DNA of 64,000 bases, taken from NCBI RefSeq assembly GCF_000426465.1, contig NZ_AUFK01000013.1, forward strand, positions 1 to 64,000, written 5' to 3'. The stretch is from Epilithonimonas caeni DSM 17710 (lineage in GTDB: Bacteria > Bacteroidota > Bacteroidia > Flavobacteriales > Weeksellaceae). Positions within the stretch are counted from its first letter, which is position 1. Each line of letters opens with the position of its first letter. Positions 43,961 to 53,425 of the stretch are shown here, piece by piece. A program made the translations under genes and the position numbers. The notes beneath the pieces are model-generated. The model searched no databases. It was given only the letters and a program-made list of their open reading frames with translations, and was not told where the DNA came from.

Positions 43961-46363
43961 TTATTTCAAAGCGATTTCAATTACTTCGCTCATATTGTTG
44001 ACGTAATTGACCTTCAGATTTTTAAGATAATCTTTTTTGATCTCTTCCACGTCTTTTCTATTCGCCTCACAAAGTATCACTTCTTTGATTCCGGCTCTAG
44101 TTGCAGCCAACAATTTTTCCTTGATTCCGCCAACAGGAAGCACTCTTCCTCTCAAAGTAATCTCTCCAGTCATAGCCAGATGAGATTTCACTTTTTTATT
44201 TTTGTAGCTGGAAACCATTGAGGTTAACATCGCGATACCTGCAGACGGTCCGTCTTTCGGTGTTGCGCCTTCCGGAACATGAACGTGGATGTTTTTTTTC
44301 TCGATATCATCTTCCGAGATTCCCAATTCCTCGTAATGAGCCTTGATGAATTCCAATGCAATTGTTGCGGATTCTTTCATCACGTTGCCAAGATTTCCGG
44401 TCATTGTCAAAGCGCCTTTTCCTTTGGAAAGAATACTTTCGATGAACAGAATATCACCACCAACGCTTGTCCAGGCCAAACCGGTCACAACACCGGGAAC
44501 ATCTGTAATTTCCGCCAAAGTTTTCGGTCTTGGAACACCAAGGATCTCGTCTACTTTTTCCACAGAGATTTTCGGGTCGTAATCGTTTTCCATTGCCAAT
44601 TGCAAAGCTACCCAACGGGCAACACCTGCAATTCTTTTTTCCAATGTTCTCACTCCACTTTCCGAAGTATGAGCATCAATGATATGTTTCAATTCAGGAT
44701 TTCCAAGTTTCAGGGATTTTGCATCCAAACCGTTTTCCTGAAGTTGTTTTTTGATGAGATGTCTTTTAGCAATTTCGATTTTCTCTTCCAAGGTATAACC
44801 CGCAATGCTGATGATTTCCATTCTATCCAAAAGCGGACGCTGAACAGAGGAAAGCGAGTTGGCTGTCGCGATGAACATCACTTTGGAAAGGTCATAACCC
44901 ATTTCCAGGAAATTATCATAGAAATTACTATTTTGTTCAGGGTCAAGAACTTCCAGCAAAGCAGAGCTTGGGTCACCGTGAATACCCTGTCCTATTTTAT
45001 CAATCTCATCCAAAACGATTACAGGATTGGATGTTCCGGATTTTTTAATGGATTGAAGAATTCTTCCCGCCATTGCTCCGATGTAAGTTTTTCTATGCCC
45101 GCGAATCTCACTTTCGTCGTGTAAACCACCAAGCGAAACTCGTACATATTTTCTTCCCAAAGAATCCGCAATAGACTTTCCAAGTGATGTTTTACCAACT
45201 CCCGGAGGGCCAACCAGGCAAAGGATCGGCGATTTCATATCGTTCTTCAGTTTCAGAACGGCAATATGTTCCAGGATTCTTTTCTTGATATCTTCTAGTC
45301 CAAAATGTTCCTTATCTAAGAGCTTTTCGGCTTTCTTCAGATCAAAATGGTCTTTGGAATATTTTTCCCAAGGCAGATCTGTGAAGAAGTCAAGATAATT
45401 TCTCTGAACATTATAGTCCGGAGAATTCGGATGCTGGCGTTGAAGTCTTTGAAGTTCTTTCTGGAAATGATTTTCAACTTCGGCGCTCCATTTTATCTTT
45501 TCAGCTTTTTTCCTGAATTCGTCAGCATCAGATTCTGCACCGCCACCTAATTCATCCTGAATGGTTTTGATTTGCTGATTCAAGAAATATTCACGCTGTT
45601 GCTTATCAAGGTCTTTGCTTGTTTTCTGATGGATCTGATTCTTCAGTTCCAGATGGCGGAAGTCATCATGCATCAATTCATACAACGTTTTGGCACGTCC
45701 GATTAAAGTCTTTTCTTCCAGCAGTTTTTGTTTTTTGTCCGAAGTATAATTACCGTTTGCTGAAACGAAGTTCAACAGATCTTCCTGCCCGTCGATATTT
45801 TTAAGTGCAAACTGCGCCGCATTTGGAATATTCGGGTCAATATTGATGATTTTTTCTGCCAGGTCCTTGATGTTGTCCATCAATGCAGAAAATTCTTCTT
45901 TATCTTTTGGCTGAGAATCTTTTTGTTTTGTGATTTCAGCCAAGAAATAAGGTTCCTGAGAAACCATTTTTTTGACCTTGAATCTCTGAACACCCCGGGT
46001 TATCGCGGTGATATTACCTTCCGGAAGTTTGATGATCTTGATGATCTTCGCCAAAGTCCCGATTGTGTAAAGGTCTTTCTCAGTTGGATTTTCCTCATTC
46101 GGATTTTTCTGGCTGATGATTCCAATGAATTTATTTTCCTTTTGGGCATCCTCCAGCAGTTTTTTAGATTTTTCTCTTCCGGCTGTAATTGGAATCACCA
46201 CTTTCGGAAACATTACCATATTTCTTACGGGAAGAATCGGGAAAAGATTTTGAGATTCGTCACTTTCCTTAGTATCGAAGTCAGAGAAATTAATTTCTTC
46301 AGCAATTATTCCAAGACCTTCGTCAAGAATCTCTTCAAAATTGATATTTTCAAATTCTGTCAT
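43961..46363 (-). CDS. lon: ATP-dependent protease La (Lon)
   Basis: Cytoplasmic AAA+ serine protease that removes damaged and regulatory proteins. The 800 residues have the N-terminal LON substrate domain (about 40-240), a coiled-coil stretch, and Walker A GPPGVGKT at 385-392. The sensor region and the protease domain follow. Catalytic Ser707 lies in KDGPSAGIAM and Lys750 in GGIKEKL. All key residues are present. It has its own terminator, and a 17-base palindrome lies directly upstream of its start. Confidence 0.96.
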   Translation of the reverse strand: MTEFENINFEEILDEGLGIIAEEINFSDFDTKESDESQNLFPILPVRNMVMFPKVVIPITAGREKSKKLLEDAQKENKFIGIISQKNPNEENPTEKDLYTIGTLAKIIKIIKLPEGNITAITRGVQRFKVKKMVSQEPYFLAEITKQKDSQPKDKEEFSALMDNIKDLAEKIINIDPNIPNAAQFALKNIDGQEDLLNFVSANGNYTSDKKQKLLEEKTLIGRAKTLYELMHDDFRHLELKNQIHQKTSKDLDKQQREYFLNQQIKTIQDELGGGAESDADEFRKKAEKIKWSAEVENHFQKELQRLQRQHPNSPDYNVQRNYLDFFTDLPWEKYSKDHFDLKKAEKLLDKEHFGLEDIKKRILEHIAVLKLKNDMKSPILCLVGPPGVGKTSLGKSIADSLGRKYVRVSLGGLHDESEIRGHRKTYIGAMAGRILQSIKKSGTSNPVIVLDEIDKIGQGIHGDPSSALLEVLDPEQNSNFYDNFLEMGYDLSKVMFIATANSLSSVQRPLLDRMEIISIAGYTLEEKIEIAKRHLIKKQLQENGLDAKSLKLGNPELKHIIDAHTSESGVRTLEKRIAGVARWVALQLAMENDYDPKISVEKVDEILGVPRPKTLAEITDVPGVVTGLAWTSVGGDILFIESILSKGKGALTMTGNLGNVMKESATIALEFIKAHYEELGISEDDIEKKNIHVHVPEGATPKDGPSAGIAMLTSMVSSYKNKKVKSHLAMTGEITLRGRVLPVGGIKEKLLAATRAGIKEVILCEANRKDVEEIKKDYLKNLKVNYVNNMSEVIEIALK

Positions 46364-46372
46364 AGTATGTTG

Positions 46373-46389
46373 AATGACATAATGTCATT
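46373..46389. promoter_or_regulatory. Palindrome just upstream of lon
   Basis: AATGACAT-A-ATGTCATT, a perfect 17-base palindrome 10 bases before the lon start codon. It may be an operator or form a small hairpin in the leader. No matching regulator is known from the window. Confidence 0.4.
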
Positions 46390-46510
46390 AATCTTAATGG
46401 ATATGAAGATTGATTCTCTATATTTCTTAGAAAATCAATCTGGTTCTACGTTGGATTATAATTTCGCAAGAGCTGTGCCATAGGAAAAAACAATACAATT
46501 TGGCAGTTTA

Positions 46511-46547
46511 ATAAAAAGCTCTTTCAGAAATTATCCAAAAGAGCTTT
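46511..46547 (-). terminator. Terminator after sufS
   Basis: Stem AAAGCTCTTT / AAAGAGCTTT (46515-46524 and 46538-46547) with a 13-base loop and TTTTT on the minus strand. Confidence 0.6.
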
Positions 46548-46558
46548 GTTTTTTTACG

Positions 46559-46631
46559 TCTCGCTAATTTTGCAGATTAAGCAGATTTTTGCTTAAAGTA
46601 CACATCTGCTGAATTAGCTTGATCTGCGAGA
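46559..46631. repeat. Intergenic repeat with GCAGAT/GCTAATT modules
   Basis: Starts TCTCGCTAATTTTGCAGATT and ends with the inverted ATCTGCGAGA. Modules GCAGAT and GCTAATT occur several times in both orientations, giving an imperfect inverted repeat. It looks like a dispersed REP-type element, but no second copy is in the window. Confidence 0.4.
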
Positions 46632-46650
46632 AATATAATTTTAGTATAAA

Positions 46651-47871
46651 TTACACCAACATTCTCTGCGCTTTCTTCACGCCTTCAACCAAAATATCAA
46701 TTTCTTCCAAAGTGTTATAAACTGCAAAACTTGCACGGACCGTTCCAGCGATGCTGAAAAAATCCATAATCGGTTGTGTACAATGATGTCCGGTTCTTAC
46801 AGCAATTCCCATTTTGTCGAGAATCATTCCCGTGTCAGAAGCGATTCCGACGCCATCAAGATTGAAAGAAACCACACCTGTTCTATTGGCTTTTTCACCA
46901 TAGATCTTGATTCCCTCCAGTTCCAGAAGTTTTTTCTGCGCATAAGTGAGAAGTTCGTTTTCGTGGATCTGAAGATTGTCGTGACCGATTTGTTCGATGA
47001 AATCGACTGCAGAACCAAGAGCGATATTCCCGCCAACATTTGGTGTTCCCGCTTCAAATTTGAAAGGCAAGCCTGCGTAAGTTGTTTTTTCAAAACTGCA
47101 AACTGCAATCATTTCCCCACCGCCGTGAAAAGGATGAAGATTTTCTAACACAGATTCTTTCCCATAAAGGATTCCGGTTCCCATTGGTGCGTACATTTTG
47201 TGTCCCGAGAAAACGAAGAAATCACAATCCAATTTCTGAACATCGATTTTGAAATGCGGTGCAGATTGAGCACCGTCAATTAAAACGTAAGCATTGGAAA
47301 GCCGTCTTGTCTTTTCAATGATCTGCTCGATTGGGTTGATGATTCCCAAAGCGTTAGAAACCTGATTTACAGAAACAACTTTCGTTTTTTCGCTCAGCCA
47401 GGAATCCAAAACATCGATTTGAAGGATTCCGTTTTCGTCCATTGGGATTACTTTTAGTTTTGCACCGGTTCTTTCACAAAGCATCTGCCACGGAACGATG
47501 TTGGAATGGTGCTCCAGATAGGAAATGATGATCTCATCATCTTTCTTGATTTGATTCGTCAAAGCATAGGCCACCAAATTGATTCCTTCGGTCGTTCCTT
47601 TGGTGAAAATCACTTCATAGTCGTGTTTTGCGTTGATGAATCTTTGGATTTTCTGTCTGGAAAGTTCCATTTCTTCCGTTGCCAGCTGACTCAACGTGTG
47701 AATCCCGCGATGAACATTCGCATTGATGGTTTCGTAATATTTTTCCCAAGTTTCTAAAACTGAAATCGGTTTTTGGGAAGTTGCAGCATTGTCCAGATAA
47801 ACGAGCGTTTTACCGTTGACTGCTTGATCCAGAATTGGAAATTGCGCTCTTATGTGATTGATGTCGAACAT
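46651..47871 (-). CDS. sufS: Cysteine desulfurase SufS
   Basis: PLP enzyme that takes sulfur from cysteine for iron-sulfur cluster assembly. The 406 residues are typical of group II (SufS/CsdA). Evidence: AATSQKPISVLETWEKYY, THRG-like NVHRGIHTLSQ, PLP Lys225 in SGHKMYAPMG, and the persulfide Cys364 in RTGHHCTQP within the short group-II loop. No other suf genes lie next to it here, so the rest of the operon is probably upstream elsewhere or separate. Confidence 0.94.
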   Translation of the reverse strand: MFDINHIRAQFPILDQAVNGKTLVYLDNAATSQKPISVLETWEKYYETINANVHRGIHTLSQLATEEMELSRQKIQRFINAKHDYEVIFTKGTTEGINLVAYALTNQIKKDDEIIISYLEHHSNIVPWQMLCERTGAKLKVIPMDENGILQIDVLDSWLSEKTKVVSVNQVSNALGIINPIEQIIEKTRRLSNAYVLIDGAQSAPHFKIDVQKLDCDFFVFSGHKMYAPMGTGILYGKESVLENLHPFHGGGEMIAVCSFEKTTYAGLPFKFEAGTPNVGGNIALGSAVDFIEQIGHDNLQIHENELLTYAQKKLLELEGIKIYGEKANRTGVVSFNLDGVGIASDTGMILDKMGIAVRTGHHCTQPIMDFFSIAGTVRASFAVYNTLEEIDILVEGVKKAQRMLV

Positions 47872-47906
47872 TTTAGAAATTTAATTTTATTGTTTTAAAC
47901 CACCCC

Positions 47907-48040
47907 GTCAAAATTCTCTGAATTTTTGACACCCCTCCGGAGGAGGGGAATTTTAGCGGTCGAATCGTTGCAGCCCGACTTGAGCGGTTGAGCCCTTTCG
48001 ACAAGCTCAAGATAAACTACAGGCGGATACAGCGGCCTCC
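47907..48040. repeat. Cluster of small inverted repeats in the sufS-sod gap
   Basis: The 340-base gap holds three hairpin-like parts: GTCAAAATTC / GAATTTTTGAC (47907-47930), CCCCTCC / GGAGGGG (47932-47948) and TTGAGC / GCTCAA (47980-48010). The last lies within a G+C-rich stretch (GCCCGACTTGAGCGG, GGCGGATACAGCGG). Composition differs from the AT-rich surroundings. This is probably a dispersed palindromic element or its remnant. Confidence 0.5.
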
Positions 48041-48142
48041 AAATAATTAAAGTGAAGTTTATAATTATTTAGAATGGTTCAAAGTTACGACAAAATTTAT
48101 TAAAAATTTCGATGTTAAATATTTATAAAATGAGTGCGATTC

Positions 48143-48174
48143 TTGTTTTTAGGAACAATTATTGAGTATTTTTG
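48143..48174 (+). promoter_or_regulatory. Promoter of the superoxide dismutase gene
   Basis: TTG (48143-48145), 21 bases, then TATTTTTG (48167-48174). The start codon ATG at 48212 follows 37 bases later. An in-frame ATG at 48134 lies upstream of the promoter and can be excluded. Confidence 0.65.
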
Positions 48175-48211
48175 GGCAATTCATTTATTAATAACAAATA
48201 AATACAAGACT

Positions 48212-48808
48212 ATGGCATTCGAATTACCAAAACTTAGTTATGCGTACGATGCGTTGGAACCAACGATTGATGCAAAAACAATGGAGATCCATCATACAAA
48301 ACACCATCAGGCGTATGTGGACAATCTTAATAATGCAATTGCAGGAACAGATCTGGAAGGAAAATCTCTTGAAGAAATCCAAAAGACAGGAACAGATAAA
48401 CCGGCTGTAAGAAATAACGGAGGCGGACACTTTAACCATACTCTTTTTTGGGAAATCCTAACGCCCGGCGGAAGCAAAGAACCAGTTGGAAACGTGAAGG
48501 CTGAAATCGAGAAAATCGGTGGTTTTGCGAAATTCAAAGAAGATTTCTCTAACGCGGCTAAGACAAGATTCGGTTCCGGATGGGCCTGGTTGGTGAAAAA
48601 CGCTGATGGTTCCGTGGCTATTTCTTCAACTCCGAACCAGGATAACCCGTTAATGCCGGTTGCTGATGTAAAAGGAACTCCTATTCTTGGATTGGATGTT
48701 TGGGAGCACGCTTATTATCTTAATTATCAAAACAGAAGACCTGATTATGTGTCTGCGTTTTTTGATGTGATCAACTGGGATAAAGTGGAAGAGCTTTATA
48801 ACAAATAG
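48212..48808 (+). CDS. sod: Superoxide dismutase (Fe/Mn type)
   Basis: Converts superoxide to hydrogen peroxide and oxygen. The 198 residues start [15 protein letters not shown]. They carry metal ligands His27 ([12 protein letters not shown]), the GHFNHTLFW helix, and the [19 protein letters not shown] block with ligands Asp and His. The metal (Fe, Mn or either) cannot be decided by eye. The start is fixed by the promoter position. It is a single-gene unit with a strong terminator. Confidence 0.95.
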   Translation: MAFELPKLSYAYDALEPTIDAKTMEIHHTKHHQAYVDNLNNAIAGTDLEGKSLEEIQKTGTDKPAVRNNGGGHFNHTLFWEILTPGGSKEPVGNVKAEIEKIGGFAKFKEDFSNAAKTRFGSGWAWLVKNADGSVAISSTPNQDNPLMPVADVKGTPILGLDVWEHAYYLNYQNRRPDYVSAFFDVINWDKVEELYNK

Positions 48809-48838
48809 GCTTAAAGATTCTAGACTAGATAACAGACA

Positions 48839-48866
48839 AAACCACCAAATCTTTGGTGGTTTTTTT
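48839..48866 (+). terminator. Terminator after sod
   Basis: Perfect 11-bp stem AAACCACCAAA / TTTGGTGGTTT with a 2-base loop followed by T residues. Confidence 0.85.
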
Positions 48867-48890
48867 ATTGAATCTGAATTGAAATGCAGT

Positions 48891-51089
48891 TTATTTTTTT
48901 ATGATTTTGCTACTGGAAGTCTCTCCATTTTCAGTAACGATTTTCAAGATATAAACTCCGGCTGTAACAGGGGCTAAATCCATTTTGCTTTCGCCGGTTT
49001 TCAAAACTTTTTGTCCATTGCTGTTATAAAGTTCCAGAGATGTAATTTTTTTGTTTCCTGAAACATAGATATAGTCTGCAGTTGGATTAGGATAAACAGT
49101 AATGTTTTTGTTTCTTGCTTCGTTGACACCAAGCGATCTCAATTTGAAAATCACCATAACTGTATGATTCTCCGTTACATTTGGAAAAGTATAATTGTTT
49201 GGCTTTCCGATATTTTCATTATCTACTAATACGGATTCTATCTCGTATCCATCAGCTGGAGAGAATTCAAAAGTCTTTGATGAGCCGTCATTTACAGCCA
49301 CAATTCCCATTGGTGAAATAGTTCCCCAAGTTTTATTATTGATATCAGAAGAGATGATGCTTGTAAGATATTCGCTTGATTGTAAGTATGGATATCCGTG
49401 GGCTTCACGAATTTTCCAAATGTTATCAAAATCCCAATTCATTCCGTTTCCGTAAGTTAATTGCTTCTGGAATTCTTCAACAGATCTATTTTGTCCCGAC
49501 CAATCATTCTCTGTTCCATTGGTGATAATTTGGTCATTCACTAACATATTGTCCAGAGCGTAGCTATTGATGATCTCTGCCTCAAATTCTACATCACCAA
49601 CCAGTCTGTGGATTTTATTGAGATTTCCTGTTGATGATGATTTAATCCAAGGATTAAGAGCTGCAGAGTTTACAATCGGTTCCCAGGTGCTGCCTGCTAA
49701 ACCGCCTACCAGAGAATATCCACCAGTAACTGTTCCATAAGCATAGCTATTAGAGATACCATTACTGAGTCCTATTAGACCTCCAACGTACATTGCCGTA
49801 TCGTCGGTGACTGCTACATTACCAGAGGCAAAGCAGTTTTCAATAAAAGAATTGCTAAAGCTAGAGCCGGCCAGCCCTCCTATGTCAACATAGCCCCCTT
49901 CCGGAATGCTGCTGGAAACGACCTGTGTTACATTTCCTGTCGCATAACTGTAGGAAACAGTACCTCCCATAACCCCTACTAAACCTCCAAGTGATTGGCT
50001 GCCACTTACAAATCCGCTTGCATGGCTACCTGTAATCGTACCATATGATTGTCCTACTAACCCGCCACCGATCTTTTGATCTGCATAAACGATTCCGGTT
50101 GCATAGGAGCTCACAACGGAATCCGAAGCACCAACTAATCCGCCAACCCACGTCCTTCCTGTAATATTCCCGGTTGCGTAAGAATTACTGACAGGTGCAT
50201 AAGAATCTCCTACCAATCCACCAATAGTGCTAATTCCCGTCACATCGCCTGATGCGTTAGAATTATTAACAGATGCCTGGTTGACACCAATCAATCCACC
50301 CATAAAATTCCCCACAAAAGAATCTCCAGTATTTGTAACATTGCTTGTAGAACTGCAATTTGCAACATCTGCTGAAGTTTTGCCGATCAATCCGCCAGAA
50401 TAGTCTCCGTCTACATTAACCTCTCCGGAAGAATGACAATTGGTAACAGGCGAAGCACTTTCTCCAATCAATCCGCCAATATAGCTTCCTGTAGCATTAA
50501 TGATTACATCAGCTGAATTATTTTGAATCATCGTATTGTCTGCTGAGCTTCCCAAAAGTCCACCTGAATAACTTAATGCGGTGATCGTTCCCGATGTTTT
50601 TACTTTTGTGATTTTGCCCCCTTCGCTTTGTCCTGCAAGAATCCCTACATAATTTCCGCCTGTGATACCTGTGGATGAAAGTTGGATATTCAGGTTATTG
50701 ATGACGGCATCCGTTGTATTACTGAAAAGTCCAATGTAATTGCTTTCCGGCCTGTAAATCCACAGATTTGTGATTTTAAAACCATTGCCTTCTAATGAAC
50801 CATAAAAAGCGCTCTCACCTTCTTCGCTTACATATCCGATAGGTTTCCAGCCCTCATTGGGATATTGAGTTGCAATTAATGCCGCTAAATCGATGTCATT
50901 AATTATAGAAAAATGTATGTCGCTGTTTGCAGAGCCGATGTAATTTCTCATTTCGTCAAGTTGAACGGCATTTGTAATCAAATAAGGACTGGCTTCGGTA
51001 CCATTTCCTGTTCCGGAGAATTGTGCTTTTGTGCTGATGAACATCAACATAAATACAATGATGGAAAAAATAGATTTAATTTTGTACAT
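48891..51089 (-). CDS. GLUG-repeat surface protein with T9SS sorting domain
   Basis: A 732-residue exported protein. A signal peptide (YKIKSIFSIIVFMLMFISTKAQ) is followed by about twelve GLUG-type repeats between residues 110 and 480, each with GGL[IVLA]G and roughly 25-40 residues apart. A small Bacterial-repeat/InlB-like segment follows (GTISPMGIVAVNDGSSKTF near 595). A T9SS type A domain ends the chain (VYPNPTADYIYVSG near 665, last residues SSKIIKK). GLUG proteins are mostly adhesin-like and surface-bound. It is divergent from the TPR-HTH regulator at 51311. Confidence 0.87.
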   Translation of the reverse strand: MYKIKSIFSIIVFMLMFISTKAQFSGTGNGTEASPYLITNAVQLDEMRNYIGSANSDIHFSIINDIDLAALIATQYPNEGWKPIGYVSEEGESAFYGSLEGNGFKITNLWIYRPESNYIGLFSNTTDAVINNLNIQLSSTGITGGNYVGILAGQSEGGKITKVKTSGTITALSYSGGLLGSSADNTMIQNNSADVIINATGSYIGGLIGESASPVTNCHSSGEVNVDGDYSGGLIGKTSADVANCSSTSNVTNTGDSFVGNFMGGLIGVNQASVNNSNASGDVTGISTIGGLVGDSYAPVSNSYATGNITGRTWVGGLVGASDSVVSSYATGIVYADQKIGGGLVGQSYGTITGSHASGFVSGSQSLGGLVGVMGGTVSYSYATGNVTQVVSSSIPEGGYVDIGGLAGSSFSNSFIENCFASGNVAVTDDTAMYVGGLIGLSNGISNSYAYGTVTGGYSLVGGLAGSTWEPIVNSAALNPWIKSSSTGNLNKIHRLVGDVEFEAEIINSYALDNMLVNDQIITNGTENDWSGQNRSVEEFQKQLTYGNGMNWDFDNIWKIREAHGYPYLQSSEYLTSIISSDINNKTWGTISPMGIVAVNDGSSKTFEFSPADGYEIESVLVDNENIGKPNNYTFPNVTENHTVMVIFKLRSLGVNEARNKNITVYPNPTADYIYVSGNKKITSLELYNSNGQKVLKTGESKMDLAPVTAGVYILKIVTENGETSSSKIIKK

Positions 51090-51216
51090 AAGATATTAAT
51101 TAAAAAAAGTATGAAACAAAAGTAAAATCGAATCTGATTTTCAACAAATAATGGAGGTGTGCAAAGAGTGTGCATCGTGTTATTATTAATTGTAAAATGG
51201 TCTGCTTAATATTTAA

Positions 51217-51224
51217 TATCTTTG
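51217..51224 (+). promoter_or_regulatory. -7 promoter box before the TPR-HTH regulator
   Basis: TATCTTTG; a TTG lies 24 bases upstream (51190-51192), slightly longer than usual. It leaves a leader of about 80 bases. The rest of the 220-base divergent gap shows nothing else clear. Confidence 0.5.
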
Positions 51225-51310
51225 ATTTTTAAATAGTTATGGAATCCCATCATCTTGTTGATAGGATTTCATAAATTCGGATTAGAATTTATTCTAAATT
51301 TAACTTTACT

Positions 51311-53050
51311 ATGCAATTGCGGTTTTTATCCATTATATTTTTCTTTTTATTTTTTAGTGGTCATTGTTTTGGAGCAACAGATGCTCAAAAATTTGCAACA
51401 ATCTCCAACGAGGTAAGTAAAAATGCCTTCATCCGTGATTCGGATACCCAAAATCTTCTAAAAGTATTAGAAAAGATTTCCGCAAATCATCCTGAGTTGG
51501 TTCCCAAATATCTATATTGGAAATCATTCGCAAATTATGCACAAGGTGTTTCCGATCCAAGAATCAATACGATCATACGTTCTAAATTAAAATTTTTTGA
51601 TGAGAAGAAATACCCATTTGAAAACGCATTGCTGCTAAACTCTTTGGCCTATAATGATGTCATTACTGGAAATTATACAGACAGTTTTACCAATTCCTTA
51701 AAGGCTCTGGTTCGATATAAGGAGCTTGACAGTCATTTGTTTAAATCTCGGGTGGAACTGTTATTGGGTGTTATTTGTTTCAGAACAAGAAATTTCGATA
51801 TCTCCGAAAGATTCTACAAACAGTCTCTTTCTACCAAAAGCCCAGAGGCAGAGAATCTGAAGGCCCAGATCAATATGTATTGTGCTCAGGCCTTCACAAA
51901 GGCCGGACCTGAAAGAGCAGTGCTTGGAATGGTGAAAATGATACCTGCTGTCGATAAATTGAATAACCTCGGTGTTTCTGCCGTACTATACCTCAACATC
52001 GGAGGTCTTTATATGTTACAGAACAAACCCGATACCGCACATAGATATTATCAGAAAGCAATGACAATAGGCGAGCAAATAGAAAACAGGTCTTTTATGA
52101 CTTCCCTCCTGATAAATGAAAGTGTTTATTCTTTGGGTGTCGGGAATTTTAAAGATGCAGAATCTTATATCGAAAAAGCAGAGAAACTATCCCAAGAGAT
52201 CGGTAATGCAGAACAGCTTTCTTTAGCTTATAATGTCAAATACACAATTTATGAGAAGGAAGGCTCATCTGACAAAGCTTTCTTTTATCTTAAAAAATAT
52301 AACGACCAAAAGGAAAAAATATTAAGTAATTCTAAAACAATTGATTCTTATCAGGCATATGTATCAGCATTCATGGCATCTGCGGAAAAAGAGTTAATGA
52401 TATCTAAGCAGAAAACGATGTTGGAAAAAAGAAAATTAACAATTACGCTTATATCCTCGGTTTTTATTATCCTGATGGGAATTTGTTTATCAATTATTTT
52501 TTATCAAAAGAAAAAACAACAGTCTATTATCAAAGAATCAGAAAAAGAAGCACTACGCAAACAGCTGATCTATGAGAAATCCATCCAGCAGATCCAGGAG
52601 GAAAAACATAAAGAATTATTAGATGCCAAAGTACGGGAAGTTACTTCCTATTCTCTTCTTTTATCTAATAAAAATAATGTGCTTCAGGAGATTTTACAAA
52701 AAGCTGGAAAATCTAGTGGTATCGACGGAAATGAAGATGAAGGTTTTTCTGATAATATTATTGACATTGTAAGAAAAAACCTGAATACGGAAGTAGAAAG
52801 TCAAAAATTCATCCATCATTTCAATGAAGTCCATCCCGAATTCTTCAGCAAACTGAAATCTATTTGTAGAGATCTTACCGAAAATAATCTGAGGATGTGT
52901 GCCTATTTCAAAATGGGAATATCTATGAAGCAGGTTGCTGTAATTCTAAATGTTTCTACAGAAACGGTTAAAAATGCGCGTTATCGCTTAAAGAAAAAAT
53001 TGATGCTGACAAAAGATGATAGTCTGGACGATTTTGTAAGAAATATATAG
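51311..53050 (+). CDS. TPR-repeat membrane regulator with LuxR-like HTH end
   Basis: A 579-residue protein built as a one-piece sensor. A signal peptide (about 1-21) is followed by a periplasmic TPR region (about 25-350; for example LYLNIGGLYMLQNKPDTAHRYYQKAM). One membrane helix (ITLISSVFIILMGICLSIIFY near 376-396) leads into a cytoplasmic coiled coil. The C-terminal helix-turn-helix domain is ENNLRMCAYFKMGISMKQVA, then VILNVSTETVKNARYRLKKKL. This architecture is common in flavobacteria. It is a paralogue of the protein at 58144. It may control the divergent GLUG adhesin, but this is only positional. Confidence 0.85.
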   Translation: MQLRFLSIIFFFLFFSGHCFGATDAQKFATISNEVSKNAFIRDSDTQNLLKVLEKISANHPELVPKYLYWKSFANYAQGVSDPRINTIIRSKLKFFDEKKYPFENALLLNSLAYNDVITGNYTDSFTNSLKALVRYKELDSHLFKSRVELLLGVICFRTRNFDISERFYKQSLSTKSPEAENLKAQINMYCAQAFTKAGPERAVLGMVKMIPAVDKLNNLGVSAVLYLNIGGLYMLQNKPDTAHRYYQKAMTIGEQIENRSFMTSLLINESVYSLGVGNFKDAESYIEKAEKLSQEIGNAEQLSLAYNVKYTIYEKEGSSDKAFFYLKKYNDQKEKILSNSKTIDSYQAYVSAFMASAEKELMISKQKTMLEKRKLTITLISSVFIILMGICLSIIFYQKKKQQSIIKESEKEALRKQLIYEKSIQQIQEEKHKELLDAKVREVTSYSLLLSNKNNVLQEILQKAGKSSGIDGNEDEGFSDNIIDIVRKNLNTEVESQKFIHHFNEVHPEFFSKLKSICRDLTENNLRMCAYFKMGISMKQVAVILNVSTETVKNARYRLKKKLMLTKDDSLDDFVRNI

Positions 53051-53056
53051 GAGGTA

Positions 53057-53407
53057 TTAGTCTATTTTTGTCTCTTCTGCAGATTTCTCTTCATTTATTT
53101 TGTCTGTTTTGCTCTTATTATCTTCTTCCTTTTTAATTTTTTCTTTTTCAGCTTTCTCTTTGTCGAGTTTTTCCTGCTCTGCCTTTGCAATTGCAGCAAG
53201 ACTATCTTTTTCACGTTTTATTGCAACCGCATTGATCTTCGCCATCACACTTTCCGATGTTGCACCCGGACCAAAAGAATCGATGGCCGTCGTATCATAG
53301 GTAATTTGTGGGGCAGCATCCAATTGGTCTGAGGTATCAAGAACCGGAGCATTTTTAGAGCAAGACAATACTGAAGCGAGAATTAGAAAAAAGAAGATCT
53401 GTTTCAT
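53057..53407 (-). CDS. Small charged lipoprotein
   Basis: A 116-residue protein with lipobox SVLSC (Cys16 lipidated). A short ordered part (about 20-60) is followed by a Lys/Glu-rich, probably coiled or disordered tail (KAEQEKLDKEKAEKEKIKKE). I recognise no domain. It converges with the regulator gene (6 bases between the stops) and is 18 bases after the EEP-family gene on the same strand. Confidence 0.72.
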   Translation of the reverse strand: MKQIFFFLILASVLSCSKNAPVLDTSDQLDAAPQITYDTTAIDSFGPGATSESVMAKINAVAIKREKDSLAAIAKAEQEKLDKEKAEKEKIKKEEDNKSKTDKINEEKSAEETKID

Positions 53408-53425
53408 ATCAGCAAATATCGAAAA

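Noticed and set aside
44279-45124. 281-residue open frame opposite lon
   Set aside because: It lies wholly inside lon on the other strand, its composition is like a reverse reading (Phe/Ser/His/Asn-rich), and no family is recognisable.
48134-48211. N-terminal extension of superoxide dismutase from the ATG at 48134
   Set aside because: The extension contains the TTG-N21-TATTTTTG promoter and has no likeness to the family.
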